A stretch of DNA of 10,894 nucleotides from CAYSDL01 sp964429875. Lineage in GTDB: Bacteria > Fidelibacterota > Marinisomatia > SCGC-AAA003-L08 > D37C17. Position numbers and translations under genes: made by a program. The notes under the pieces were generated by a model that was given only the letters and a program-made list of their open reading frames with translations, made no database searches and was not told the origin of the DNA. The stretch is taken from the NCBI GenBank assembly GCA_964429875.1, contig CAYSDL010000046.1, positions 1 through 10,894 of the forward strand. The letters run 5' to 3'. Of this stretch, positions 1 through 6,801 are shown in pieces; position 1 is the stretch's first letter; every line of letters starts with the position of its first letter.

Positions 1-309
1 CTTCCAACAAACAATCTTTATTTAGATGGTGGTGATGTTTGGTATAATGTTGATTTTAATATAGGTGGATTCCAGTGGAATATTGATGGTGCTACTGTTA
101 GTGCTACAAGTGGTGGAGATGCAGCAGCAGCAGGTTTCACAGTACAAGGTGCTGGATCAACAGTCCTTGGATTCTCATTTACAGGAGGGACTGTTCAAGC
201 AGGGTGTGGAACACTTACACAAATGTCACTATCTGGCGATGCTACTGGATTGAGTGGGATTGTGTTCTCTGATGAATATGGTAATCAGATTGATGTATTT
301 TATTATGAA
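1..309 (+). repeat. Cohesin-like module, copy 1
   Basis: This 103-codon unit aligns without any insertion or deletion to 1804-2112, at a constant offset of 1803 bases. By my count 85 of 103 residues are identical. Hallmarks are 'LDGGDVWYNVDF', 'IGGFQW', 'GGDAAAAGF', 'TVLGFSFTGG', 'AGCGTLTQM' and a closing 'DVFYYE'. The alternation of hydrophobic strands with the GFQ motif resembles cohesin-fold domains; this is a family judgement from memory, not a profile search. Confidence 0.8.
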
Positions 310-3300
310 GGTGGTAGTGATGATGGTGGAGATGATGGTGGTGACCCAGTATTAATATCTATTCCTCCTGGAAATAGTGAATATTTATGGATTACATTTA
401 ATCCTGATTCACTTGGTGATATAAATGGAGAATTAGAAATTGTAAGTAATGATCCAGAATCTCCTGTTACTGTAAATCTTTCAGGCCATAGTATTTGTAT
501 TGATGAGGATGAAGATGAAATTTGTGATGATATTGATGATTGTGTAGGTGAATATGATTGTTTTAATAACTGTAATGGTGATGCATTTGAAGACCCTGAT
601 GGTGATTGCTGTTATGATATGGAACTTGATGATTGTGGTTATTGTTATGGAGATAATGAATGCCATGATTGTTTAGGCGTTCCATACGGTGATGATACAA
701 GCTGTATTTATAGCATAGATGAATTACAGATTGATTATGAACTTGTTGGATCATGGATAATGGAATACGAACTTGAAGGTTTGGATGCTGATTGTTCATA
801 TGATGAGGATGCTGTTCAAAATCCTGATAGTGATGGTGGAGCTAAATTTTCAGATGATGGAACAGTAAGAATTTTTGATTTTGAAGAACCTATTGATGAT
901 GAGAATTATTGGTGCGGTAATTTTGATTTTGATCCTGAAACATGCGAGGATGAAGAAGGTTGCATATGGGAAGGTGATGAGGGATGTAATAATTTTGATA
1001 TTTACTGTTCAGACATTGTATCTGAGAATGAATGTGATGATGCAGGAGATGGATGGGATGATAATGGGTGCCATTGGTGGGAAGATCAATGTGTGAATAA
1101 CAACCTGGATTGCGGATCAATTTACGATGAAGCTATGTGTGAGCATATTAATGAATATCCGCTTGGAGATGATTGTTTATGGATGAATAATATGTGTATT
1201 GTAGATCCTCAAGAAGATTGTGATAATTGGGATGACTGTGATGAAGAAGGTTGGGATAGTGTTTGCGAATGGGATGAAGATGGTCAATGCCAATGGGATG
1301 GAACTTATCCAGATTATACATTAAACTGGGGTATTATTGAGGGTGTGTCATCATATTCTTTATTATGTCTTTTTGGTGATGATGTTGATGAGATAAATAT
1401 TAATGATGGTGGTGATTCAGATGACTATGAATGCATTGAATATTATATAAATGATAATAATTCTTTTGTGATTGTTGATATTCAAGAAGATGATTGGATG
1501 ATGGAAGCTGAATGTGAACTTAATTTCTGGACTCAAGGATGTCTTGATTATGAAAATGAAGAAGTTTGTAATTTTGGAGAGTTTGGTGAATGTGTAGAAT
1601 CCTGTGGTGACCCTGAAATTCAGTTAAGCTTATATGATATTGATTTTGGTGATGTTTATATATCAGAGTCTGAAACAAGAACAGTTACAATTGAAAATAC
1701 AGGGTTAGCAAACCTTGAGATATATGATGTAACAAGTAATGATAATAACTTTATTGTAAATGGTATATTTGAAAGTTCTCCATTAAGAGATGGCGCCTGT
1801 GATATGCCTGTAAATACTATTTCATTAGACGGTGGTGATGTTTGGTATAATGTTGATTTTGATATTGGTGGATTCCAGTGGGATGTTGATGGTGCTACTG
1901 TAACTGCTACAAGTGGTGGCGATGCAGCTGCAGCCGGATTTACAGTTCAAGGTGCTGGATCAACAGTTCTTGGATTTTCATTTACAGGTGGAAATGTTTC
2001 CGCAGGTTGTGGAACACTTACACAAATGACACTATCTGGTGATGCTACGGGATTAAGTGGTATTGTATTCTCTGATACTTCAGGAAGTGCTGTGGATGTG
2101 ACATACTATGAAAATTATGATATTCCTGGTTGTACAGATGAGAATGCATGTAATTATGATGCAGATGCTACAGCTCATGATGATTCATGTGTTTATATCC
2201 AAGCAGGTGAATGTGATTGTGATGGTAGTGTCGAAGATGAATGTGGTATTTGTGGGGGTGATAGTTCCTCATGTCAAGAAGGATGTAATGATCCTTCTGC
2301 ATATAATTATGGTTCTCCTTTTGATTGTTGTTATGAATCTGGAACAGATGGATTTGACTGTAATTGGAATTGTGATGGAATTGTAGATTGTGGTGGCTAT
2401 TGTGGTGGTAATAATTATTATGATGATTGCGGTGAATGTGTAGGTTCTGAAATGAATAATGAGCCATGTGAAGAGGATGATACTCTTGTTCTTCAACCTG
2501 GAGAAACTTATGATTTTGAAATAACATTTATGCCATATTCAACAGGCTATGATAGTGGAGTGATTACTGTTTCAAGTAATGCTGCTAATCTCCTGCAACA
2601 TACAAATATGATTAATGTTAGTGGATGGGGCATTGATACAGATGATGAGCCTGAAAATCCATTTGATTACTATCAATCCTCAATGGTTTCTTTTTACCTG
2701 TTTGATAGTGTGACTATTGATCAGATGCAAATTGATAATGATGATTGGGTGGTAGCATTTAGAGGAGATGTGTGTGTTGGTGCAACGCAGTGGAATACAG
2801 ATGTATGTCTAGGCAATGTCTGTGATATAGCTGTAATGGGTGATGATGGTACTGTTTATACTCAAAANNNNNNNNNNNNNNNNNNNNNNNNNNNNNNNNN
2901 NNNNNNNNNNNNNNNNNNNNNNNNNNNNNNNNNNNNNNNNNNNNNNNNNNNNNNNNNNNNNNNNNNNTATAAAACAAATCCTGATATTGTTTACAGTTTA
3001 ATTGAATCTGCTAATTTAATATCATTCCCTTATAATGAATGTCCTGGATGTGAAAATGAATGTATTCTTTTAGAAGATGCTCTTCCAGATGAAATTGAAG
3101 GTATTGTTTATGCAATATTTAGTGAAGATGATGCAGCAATCTATCAAAATGGTGGGTGGTATGGATCATTAATGTGCTTTGATGGATTTAAGGGATATTG
3201 GTTTAGATCTTATGAGAATATTGATTTCCAATTTAACATTCCTGATGAAGGCATAGCAAGAGCCATTACTCCTGAAAAAGAAATTTTAAGTGGATATGAA

Positions 3301-3885
3301 TTCAATAATTCTTCTCAGGTAGCATTTTATTTTATTGAAAATTTACCTCAAGCTCAGATAGGAGACTGGGTTATTGCAATGAATGATGGCATAGTTGTTG
3401 GTGCGAGAAAATGGACGGGTTCTATGATAGACATACCTGCTATGGGTGATGATGGGGAATCTTACAGTTATGGATATTTAAAATCAGGAGAATCTCCACA
3501 GTTTATGTTATACCATAATAACACAGGAGAGTTAACTCCGCTTTATGGAACTACTCCAGGGTTTATAAGCAATGAAGTTTTTGTTCTAGATGAGCTTACA
3601 GATGAGAATGCAATTCAGCCAACTACACTTTCTTTAGGTGATGCATATCCTAATCCATTTAACCCTGTAACAAATATAACATTCAGTGTTCCAGAAATGA
3701 TGAATGTTGAATTAAATGTTATAGATATTCAAGGAAGACTTGTTGAGCGCATAGCTCAGGGCATGTATCAGCAGGGAACACATCACATGATGATAAATGG
3801 TGAAAATTTATCCAGTGGTGTATATTTTGTACAATTAATAGCAGATGATAAGGTGACTTATAAAAAAGTAATGTTACTTAAATAA
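1..3885 (+). CDS. Giant secreted acidic Cys-rich modular protein with T9SS-type C-terminal sorting domain (5' partial, contains assembly gap)
   Basis: The frame is open from base 1, so the start lies left of the window; the Met at 223 is internal. Modules in order by base position: cohesin-like module 1-309; second half of an ASH/choice-of-anchor-D-like beta domain 346-489; calcium-binding-like 'CIDEDEDEICDDIDDC' at 496-543 and Cys/Gly segment to about 711; lipocalin-like start 'ELVGSW' at 739; C-x-W cysteine repeats about 940-1310; ASH first half 1615-1764; second cohesin-like module 1804-2112; 'GCTDENACNYD' type Cys segment about 2125-2480; ASH second half 2482-2631; a 'DDWVVAF..VCVGA' module 2668-2867; gap; 'LISFPYNE' module from about 2989; second 'GDWVIAM..GIVVGA' module 3301-3549; sorting tail with YPNPFNP at 3646-3666, ending in basic KKVMLLK. 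About 60 Cys lie before the gap, against only one Lys and four Arg. Export by Sec then T9SS and attachment at or release from the surface is inferred from the tail. Substrate and function are unknown; adhesion or scaffolding is possible. Confidence 0.9.
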   Translation, partial: LPTNNLYLDGGDVWYNVDFNIGGFQWNIDGATVSATSGGDAAAAGFTVQGAGSTVLGFSFTGGTVQAGCGTLTQMSLSGDATGLSGIVFSDEYGNQIDVFYYEGGSDDGGDDGGDPVLISIPPGNSEYLWITFNPDSLGDINGELEIVSNDPESPVTVNLSGHSICIDEDEDEICDDIDDCVGEYDCFNNCNGDAFEDPDGDCCYDMELDDCGYCYGDNECHDCLGVPYGDDTSCIYSIDELQIDYELVGSWIMEYELEGLDADCSYDEDAVQNPDSDGGAKFSDDGTVRIFDFEEPIDDENYWCGNFDFDPETCEDEEGCIWEGDEGCNNFDIYCSDIVSENECDDAGDGWDDNGCHWWEDQCVNNNLDCGSIYDEAMCEHINEYPLGDDCLWMNNMCIVDPQEDCDNWDDCDEEGWDSVCEWDEDGQCQWDGTYPDYTLNWGIIEGVSSYSLLCLFGDDVDEININDGGDSDDYECIEYYINDNNSFVIVDIQEDDWMMEAECELNFWTQGCLDYENEEVCNFGEFGECVESCGDPEIQLSLYDIDFGDVYISESETRTVTIENTGLANLEIYDVTSNDNNFIVNGIFESSPLRDGACDMPVNTISLDGGDVWYNVDFDIGGFQWDVDGATVTATSGGDAAAAGFTVQGAGSTVLGFSFTGGNVSAGCGTLTQMTLSGDATGLSGIVFSDTSGSAVDVTYYENYDIPGCTDENACNYDADATAHDDSCVYIQAGECDCDGSVEDECGICGGDSSSCQEGCNDPSAYNYGSPFDCCYESGTDGFDCNWNCDGIVDCGGYCGGNNYYDDCGECVGSEMNNEPCEEDDTLVLQPGETYDFEITFMPYSTGYDSGVITVSSNAANLLQHTNMINVSGWGIDTDDEPENPFDYYQSSMVSFYLFDSVTIDQMQIDNDDWVVAFRGDVCVGATQWNTDVCLGNVCDIAVMGDDGTVYTQXXXXXXXXXXXXXXXXXXXXXXXXXXXXXXXXXXYKTNPDIVYSLIESANLISFPYNECPGCENECILLEDALPDEIEGIVYAIFSEDDAAIYQNGGWYGSLMCFDGFKGYWFRSYENIDFQFNIPDEGIARAITPEKEILSGYEFNNSSQVAFYFIENLPQAQIGDWVIAMNDGIVVGARKWTGSMIDIPAMGDDGESYSYGYLKSGESPQFMLYHNNTGELTPLYGTTPGFISNEVFVLDELTDENAIQPTTLSLGDAYPNPFNPVTNITFSVPEMMNVELNVIDIQGRLVERIAQGMYQQGTHHMMINGENLSSGVYFVQLIADDKVTYKKVMLLK
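1804..2112 (+). repeat. Cohesin-like module, copy 2
   Basis: This is the second copy of the unit at 1-309. Differences are mostly conservative (N/D, S/T, I/V) and concentrate at the two ends and in the 'FSD' to 'DV' loop. Many synonymous third-base changes (for example ggt/ggc, gca/gct) show the duplication is not brand new. It is followed directly by the Cys-rich segment beginning 'IPGCTDENACNYD'. Confidence 0.8.
2668..2867 (+). repeat. DWV-(I/V)GA module, copy 1 (cut by the gap)
   Basis: It reads 'YYQSSMVSFYLF', then 'DDWVVAFRGDVCVGA', then 'AVMGDDG', and matches the copy at 3301-3549 ('FNNSSQVAFYF', 'GDWVIAMNDGIVVGA', 'PAMGDDG'). Copy 1 carries a four-residue insertion with two Cys ('CLGNVC') before MGDDG. 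The C-terminal third of the module, seen in copy 2 as 'GYLKSGESPQFMLY', is missing here because the N run begins just after MGDDG. Confidence 0.7.
2868..2967. other. Assembly gap of exactly 100 Ns
   Basis: A run of exactly 100 undetermined bases is a common placeholder for a gap of unknown size. The reading frame matches on both sides, but with a placeholder length this would happen one time in three by chance. Comparing the two flanking module copies suggests at least 25-30 codons of the first copy plus the start of the 'LISFP' module are absent. Confidence 0.97.
3301..3549 (+). repeat. DWV-(I/V)GA module, copy 2
   Basis: This is the complete version of the module truncated at 2668-2867. 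It runs 'FNNSSQVAFYF', 'GDWVIAMNDGIVVGA', 'PAMGDDG', 'GYLKSGESPQFMLY', 'LTPLYG'. It stands directly before the linker to the sorting tail. The pattern, in my recollection, is common near the C-terminus of large secreted proteins in Marinimicrobia-like genomes; its function is not known to me. Confidence 0.65.
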
Positions 3886-3941
3886 TTATTTTATTAACCT
3901 TTTCCCCATTAGTCTATCTAAAGGCTAAAAGGAGAAAAGAT

Positions 3942-4214
3942 ATGAAAAGTTTTTTGTTGGTACTTTGTATAGGTTTTCTGACATCATGTACAGCAAGCCA
4001 TACTCATAATCATTACCACCATCAAAGTGATGATGACTATTTTAGGAATGAAGTTGTTAACCATTCATACCATGATAGGGGTGATCATATTGTGGTTGTT
4101 GTAAATCATAGACATAATCTTACAAAAAAACAAAGGCAACGTTTAAGACGCTGGTGTAATAGGCATTATGGGCATCATAGAAAACGTATAAAATGTCAAT
4201 TTGTTTTAGGATAA
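3942..4214 (+). CDS. Small histidine-rich lipoprotein
   Basis: This is a 90-residue protein with an N-terminal hydrophobic stretch and a good lipobox, LTSC at residues 13-16, so Cys16 should be lipidated and the mature chain is about 75 residues. The mature part holds 13 His, starting with 'HTHNHYHH' at residues 20-27, followed by an acidic patch (SDDD). The C-terminal third is strongly basic ('KKQRQRLRRW', 'HHRKRIKC') with Cys72 and Cys85. The ATG has an AGGAG at 3930-3934 at good spacing. Metal binding at the envelope is inferred from the His content only; I do not recognise a named family. It ends 26 bases before the ECF sigma gene on the same strand, so the two are probably co-transcribed, which suggests a link to metal or envelope stress. 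Confidence 0.8.
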   Translation: MKSFLLVLCIGFLTSCTASHTHNHYHHQSDDDYFRNEVVNHSYHDRGDHIVVVVNHRHNLTKKQRQRLRRWCNRHYGHHRKRIKCQFVLG

Positions 4215-4240
4215 ATAATAATTTTATTTAAACTTATGAC

Positions 4241-4786
4241 GTGCAGGAAAAAACAAAAAAACAAATACAACAATTTAAGAAGGGGGACAAAAAAGCATTT
4301 GATCTACTTGTCCTTGATCATAAAGATAGAGTTATAAATATGATATTAAGTATGGTACATAATAGGCAGGATGCAGAAGATATTTCACAGGATGTATTTG
4401 TTTCTGTTTATTTCGCTCTTGACAAGTTTAAAGGATTGTCCTCATTTAACACATGGTTGTATAGGATTGTTATAAATAAAATAAATGCTCATTATAGAAA
4501 ATTAAAACTAAGAAATACCTTTAATCTTGAACTCTCAAAAGTAGAACATATGCATTTTTCTGATATAGAAGAGGATCCATTTTTAAAACAGTTTAATAAA
4601 GATTTATTATATAAAGCGGTTGTTTCACTGAAAAAAAGACAAAGGAGTGTTGTGCTTCTTAGAATATATCAGGGGCATAGTTTTAAAGAAATAGGAAAAG
4701 TTTTAAATATTACAGAAAATAGTGCAAAGGTTAGTTTTCATCAGGCAAAAGGAAATCTTGAAAGGAAATTAAAAGCATATGGATAA
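4241..4786 (+). CDS. ECF-family RNA polymerase sigma factor
   Basis: The 181-residue protein has the two-domain ECF layout. Region 2 covers about residues 15-90, with 'DAEDISQDVFVSVYFAL' and 'FNTWLYRIVINKINAHYRK'. Region 4 covers about residues 125-178 and includes the helix-turn-helix 'SFKEIGKVLNITENSAKVS'. The start is a GTG: an in-frame stop at 4229-4231 leaves no upstream alternative and no clear Shine-Dalgarno is visible. The gene overlaps the next one by 8 bases (ATGGATAA), the usual arrangement for translational coupling with an anti-sigma gene. It should direct RNA polymerase to a regulon that may include its own operon. Normal ECF length is about 160-200 residues, so this copy looks intact. 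Confidence 0.95.
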   Translation: MQEKTKKQIQQFKKGDKKAFDLLVLDHKDRVINMILSMVHNRQDAEDISQDVFVSVYFALDKFKGLSSFNTWLYRIVINKINAHYRKLKLRNTFNLELSKVEHMHFSDIEEDPFLKQFNKDLLYKAVVSLKKRQRSVVLLRIYQGHSFKEIGKVLNITENSAKVSFHQAKGNLERKLKAYG

Positions 4787-5087
4787 TCAAAATTATTTAC
4801 AAAACATCCATAATAAAATACAGACTAAACAAAGAAGAGATAACTTTATTGGTTCAATAGGCGCAGTAGCGATTTGTTTGATCGTATTTTTTTATTCTCC
4901 AAATATTCAGGAAGATTTTCTATTTGATGATTTTTATAATTCTATTGCTTATTATGAATGGGAAATCTTGGATGAACCTACATCAGATGAGATTCTTAAT
5001 TATCTAATTGATTATACCTGCATTGAAGATTATGATGAACTAATGGATGAAGAATTATTAGAATTAATAAATGATATGAACCTATAG
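4779..5087 (+). CDS. Short single-pass membrane protein, probable anti-sigma factor
   Basis: The 102-residue protein has a short polar N-terminus with basic residues (NKIQTKQRRDN, residues 12-22), one membrane helix at about residues 23-40, and a strongly acidic C-terminal half (about 44-102, many D/E, one Cys81). The positive-inside rule puts the N-terminus in the cytoplasm and the acidic part in the periplasm. I see no zinc anti-sigma HxxxCxxC motif and recognise no family. The anti-sigma role is inferred from the 8-base overlap with the sigma gene, the topology and the size, which recall CnrY-type anti-sigma factors. The cytoplasmic part is very short (about 22 residues), shorter than in CnrY as I remember it, which is a caution. 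Confidence 0.65.
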   Translation: MDNQNYLQNIHNKIQTKQRRDNFIGSIGAVAICLIVFFYSPNIQEDFLFDDFYNSIAYYEWEILDEPTSDEILNYLIDYTCIEDYDELMDEELLELINDMNL

Positions 5088-5091
5088 GAGG
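5086..5091 (+). promoter_or_regulatory. Strong ribosome binding site AGGAGG
   Basis: A perfect AGGAGG overlaps the TAG stop of the upstream gene (5085-5087) and lies five bases before the ATG at 5097. It fixes that start over the out-of-frame ATG at 5092. It also suggests the periplasmic protein is made in greater amount than its neighbours. Confidence 0.7.
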
Positions 5092-5096
5092 ATGAA

Positions 5097-5573
5097 ATGT
5101 TGAAAAATGTTATACTGATTTTATTTTGTTGCGTGTTTCTTGGAGCTCAGGAAATTGCTGCTAAAAAAAATGTAAAAGTAATGATGAAATGGAAACTAAC
5201 AGAATATCTTGACCTTGGTGAAGATCAAGCTGAAAAGTTCTTTCCTAAGATGAATACATATGAAAAAGAAATAAAAAAAATTAATGATGAAATAAAAAAA
5301 TTGCGAAGTGAAATGGAAAGGCATATTAACTCTGGGACTTCAAATAAAATGACCAATCGCAGTAATATTGAGCAGATACAAAAGTTAGAGCATAAAAAAT
5401 TAGATATTAAAACAAACTACCTTCTTTCTTTAGAAGGCGTACTTGATGCACATCAGGTATCAAAACTCATGGTGTTTGATAAAAAGTTCAAACGTTCACT
5501 TAAGGATCAATTAAAAAAATATCCTAATATACGTGAATATGATAAAAAGAAAAAAAATCTCCAAGATAGATAA
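5097..5573 (+). CDS. Periplasmic Spy/CpxP-like helical protein, candidate sensor for the ECF sigma system
   Basis: The 158-residue protein has an N-terminal signal peptide (about residues 1-18, 'ILILFCCVFLGAQ') and an almost wholly helical mature part. Residues 33-51 ('KLTEYLDLGEDQAEKFFP') match the LTxxQ-like opening of Spy/CpxP/ZraP/CnrX-type proteins. A Lys/Glu-rich coiled coil covers about 54-76 and a second helix pair about 90-140 ('LDAHQVSKLMVFDKKF'). The C-terminus is very basic (KKKK). From memory, flavobacterial genomes often have a similar protein next to an ECF sigma gene, named as a sensor of ECF-type sigma factor. In CnrYXH the periplasmic partner senses metal; whether this one does is unknown. 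Its basic charge is complementary to the acidic periplasmic half of the preceding membrane protein, which fits direct contact. Confidence 0.7.
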   Translation: MLKNVILILFCCVFLGAQEIAAKKNVKVMMKWKLTEYLDLGEDQAEKFFPKMNTYEKEIKKINDEIKKLRSEMERHINSGTSNKMTNRSNIEQIQKLEHKKLDIKTNYLLSLEGVLDAHQVSKLMVFDKKFKRSLKDQLKKYPNIREYDKKKKNLQDR

Positions 5574-5584
5574 GATAGTCTTGG
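5561..5584 (+). terminator. Candidate terminator hairpin spanning the stop codon
   Basis: CCAAGA (5561-5566) pairs with TCTTGG (5579-5584) across a 12-base loop that contains the TAA stop of the preceding gene, and TTTT follows directly. The stem is short and the T-run is only four long, so this is a weak intrinsic terminator at best. Confidence 0.35.
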
Positions 5585-5593
5585 TTTTAAATG

Positions 5594-5599
5594 TATAAT
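5594..5599 (+). promoter_or_regulatory. Possible -10 element for the dehydrogenase gene
   Basis: TATAAT sits 17 bases before the GTG start at 5617, just after the candidate hairpin at 5561-5584. No convincing -35 is present at normal spacing. In sequence this AT-rich a perfect TATAAT can arise by chance, so support comes mainly from its place between a possible terminator and a gene start with no Shine-Dalgarno. Confidence 0.25.
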
Positions 5600-5616
5600 T
5601 TCTCTTAAAATTATTT

Positions 5617-6801
5617 GTGAAATTTTTACAAATAATATTACTTATAACCTCTTTTACTTTTGCAGATTTAACTGTAGAGCTTATTGCAGGGAATTTTGAT
5701 AAACCTATATATATAATTTCTATGCCTTACGATAATAATGAATTTCTTGTTATTGAGCAGAAGGGAACTATACGTTTGCTTAAAAATAACAATACCTCTA
5801 AAACGCCCTTTTTAGATATAACAGACAGAGTACACCGTCCCTTATTTCCTGGTGATGAAAGTGGGCTTTTAGGATTTGCTTTTGATCCTAATTTCACTAA
5901 TAATGGAATTTTTTATGTTAATTATATAAATAAAAATGATCAAACAATTATTTCAAGATTCAATGTTAAGGGGAAATTAGGCGACCCTGATTCTGAGTAC
6001 GTACTTCTTACTCTAGATCAACCTTATTCAAATCATAATGGTGGGTGTATGGAATTTGGTAAAGATGGATATCTATATATTAGTGTTGGAGATGGAGGGT
6101 CAACTGGTGATCCTGAAAATAGAGCTCAAGATCTTAGTGTATTATTTGGAAAAATTCTTAGAATTGATGTAAGAAATGATAAAGAATATTTAATCCCTAA
6201 CAATAATCCATTTTTAAATACTAAAAATGCTAAAAATGAAATATGGTCATATGGACTTAGAAATGTATGGAGATTTTCATTTGATAGTTTAACAGGAGAT
6301 ATGATCATGGCTGATGTAGGTCAGCACCTTTGGGAAGAAATAAATTTTGAAACTTATGGTAGTAATGGAGGTATAAATTATGGATGGAATATTTTTGAAG
6401 GTAATCATTGTTATCCTGAGGAATCTTCTTGTATTAATGAGGGTTACAAGATGCCAGTTTTTGAATATCCTAATAATGCAAACTATGCAAGAACCTTGCT
6501 TGGATTCAAGCAAAAATCAAATATGGATGGCTGTTCTATAACAGGTGGCTATGTATATCGAGGAAAAGATATTAAAAGCCTATATGGTAAATATATATTT
6601 GGTGATTATTGTACAGGCAAAGTTTGGAGTATTAATATTAATGAAAACGAAGTGAGAGATCTTAAAGATCATACCGCTACAATTTTAGAAAGTATGGGCA
6701 AAAGAGAATTTTATTTATCTTCATTTGGTCAAGATAATAATAACGAATTATTTCTTATAGATTATACAGGAGATATTTACAAATTAAAAGAAACAGATTA
6801 A
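5617..6801 (+). CDS. Secreted PQQ-dependent glucose/sorbosone dehydrogenase-like protein (GSDH family)
   Basis: The 394-residue protein opens with a signal peptide (residues 1 to about 16, ending FTFA). It then shows the beta-propeller signatures of the soluble glucose/sorbosone dehydrogenase family: 'GTIRLL' near 50, 'GDESGLLGFAFDPNF' about 79-93, 'NHNGGCMEFGKDGYLYISVGDGG' region from 139, 'GKILRIDV', 'GLRNVWR' with Arg215, 'GGINYGWNIFEG', and 'GKYIFGDYCTGKVW' near the end. His140 and Arg215 fall where the family's catalytic His and PQQ-binding Arg are expected. The family oxidises sugars or similar alcohols in the periplasm using pyrroloquinoline quinone; the actual substrate here cannot be told and many family members are uncharacterised. 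The start is GTG without a visible Shine-Dalgarno. The stop overlaps the next start by one base. Confidence 0.88.
   Translation: MKFLQIILLITSFTFADLTVELIAGNFDKPIYIISMPYDNNEFLVIEQKGTIRLLKNNNTSKTPFLDITDRVHRPLFPGDESGLLGFAFDPNFTNNGIFYVNYINKNDQTIISRFNVKGKLGDPDSEYVLLTLDQPYSNHNGGCMEFGKDGYLYISVGDGGSTGDPENRAQDLSVLFGKILRIDVRNDKEYLIPNNNPFLNTKNAKNEIWSYGLRNVWRFSFDSLTGDMIMADVGQHLWEEINFETYGSNGGINYGWNIFEGNHCYPEESSCINEGYKMPVFEYPNNANYARTLLGFKQKSNMDGCSITGGYVYRGKDIKSLYGKYIFGDYCTGKVWSININENEVRDLKDHTATILESMGKREFYLSSFGQDNNNELFLIDYTGDIYKLKETD

Noticed and set aside
223..225. ATG at 223 as the true start of the large gene
   Set aside because: The same frame is open back to base 1 and encodes the first 74 residues of a module repeated at 1804, so this Met is internal.
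65..253. Plus-strand 62-codon frame inside the first repeat
   Set aside because: It lies in another frame of the cohesin-like module, is Gln/Leu low complexity, and has no ribosome site; the frame-1 reading is the conserved one.
563..799. Minus-strand open frame rich in His and Asn, and a similar one at 2168-2527
   Set aside because: These are complements of GAT/GGT-rich coding for Asp and Gly in the large plus-strand gene; low-complexity His/Asn content is a shadow effect.
3880..3891. Perfect palindrome AAATAATTATTT over the stop of the large gene
   Set aside because: All A/T, no loop, no G/C pairs; expected by chance at this composition.
3894..3917. ECF-type promoter TTAACC ... GTCTA before the His-rich lipoprotein gene
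   Set aside because: Both half-elements resemble ECF -35 and -10 cores, but the spacer is about 12-13 bases against about 16 expected.
3898..3932. CCTTTT / AAAAGG inverted repeat covering the Shine-Dalgarno of the lipoprotein gene
   Set aside because: A six-pair stem with a 23-base loop is too weak to call a regulatory RNA.
4212..4230. Inverted repeat TAAATAA / TTATTTA after the lipoprotein gene as a terminator
   Set aside because: Seven A/T pairs only, no T-run after it, and the next gene is 26 bases away and likely in the same operon.
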